From positions 1-5,984 of the forward strand of contig CALDHQ010000551.1 in NCBI GenBank assembly GCA_937894055.1: a stretch of 5,984 bases of DNA, in the 5' to 3' direction. The notes under the pieces were generated by a model. The model was not told where the DNA came from. It worked only from the letters and a program-made list of their open reading frames with translations, and made no database searches. The position numbers and the translations under genes are program-made. The stretch comes from an uncultured Polymorphobacter sp. (lineage in GTDB: Bacteria > Pseudomonadota > Alphaproteobacteria > Sphingomonadales > Sphingomonadaceae). Position 1 is the stretch's first letter. Every line of letters begins with the position of its first letter. Shown piece after piece: positions 5,941 to 5,984 of the stretch.

Positions 5941-5984
5941 AGATCGGAAGAGCGTCGTGTAGGGAAAGAGTGTCTTCGCCTGTG
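5941..5984 (+). other. Illumina TruSeq adapter with i5 index: sequencing artefact
   Basis: The sequence begins AGATCGGAAGAGCGTCGTGT and continues to GAGTGT at 5973, which is the reverse complement of the TruSeq universal (P5-side) adapter, 33 nt without a mismatch as I recall it. It is followed by CTTCGCCT (5974-5981), the reverse complement of TruSeq HT index D505 (AGGCGAAG), and then GTG (5982-5984), the first bases of the P5 flow-cell segment. In translation it yields RSEERRVGKEC, a well-known artefact peptide. It is not biological, and it shows that the terminal read ran through its insert and was not trimmed. Confidence 0.97.

Noticed and set aside
5941..5984. Continuation of the terminal open frame as a protein C-terminus
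   Set aside because: The peptide RSEERRVGKEC is translated sequencing adapter.

Overview
The window is a high-GC alphaproteobacterial contig end, most likely from a Sphingomonadales-type organism. This rests on inference from GC-rich third codon positions, a GMP synthase ending in the canonical KPPGTIEWE, a Gly/Tyr/Asn-rich exported protein of sphingomonad style, and a small four-helix membrane protein of a type I associate with that order. I found no tRNA, rRNA, CRISPR array, insertion sequence or phage gene.

Layout: positions 1-255 hold no gene I can support. A small four-helix membrane protein (256-678, minus) is followed by a secreted Ntn-hydrolase of the choloylglycine hydrolase / penicillin V acylase family (792-1841, minus). 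This hydrolase is divergent, across about 75 bp, from a Crp/Fnr-type regulator (1921-2640, plus). The regulator converges, with a 30 bp gap, on guaA (2671-4230, minus; GTG start with a strong Shine-Dalgarno). Upstream of guaA on the same strand are a secreted or surface-anchored Gly/Tyr-rich protein (4299-4874) and a hotdog-fold acyl-CoA thioesterase (4974-5411). The last three may be partly co-transcribed, thioesterase to Gly/Tyr protein to guaA, but the 67-99 bp gaps allow separate promoters.

The right end is not ordinary genome sequence. Positions 5941-5984 are an Illumina TruSeq P5-side adapter, followed by what reads as the reverse complement of the i5 index D505 and the first three bases of the flow-cell sequence. 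The preceding stretch, about 5465-5940, reads as a patchwork: a short minus-strand peptide resembling part of a beta-carbonic anhydrase, an unrecognised plus-strand segment, a fragment of a type II NADH dehydrogenase, and a fragment of a GEVED / putative-Ig surface protein, all without complete domains. This is best explained as a chimeric, untrimmed read or misassembly at the contig end, and nothing right of about 5465 should be used for gene content.

The most biologically interesting native unit is the divergent pair of exported acylase and Crp/Fnr-type regulator. It may be a small regulated locus for hydrolysing an amide such as an acyl-homoserine lactone, a beta-lactam or a bile-salt-like conjugate; both substrate and regulation are inference. 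I do not see a convincing new multi-gene system in this window.
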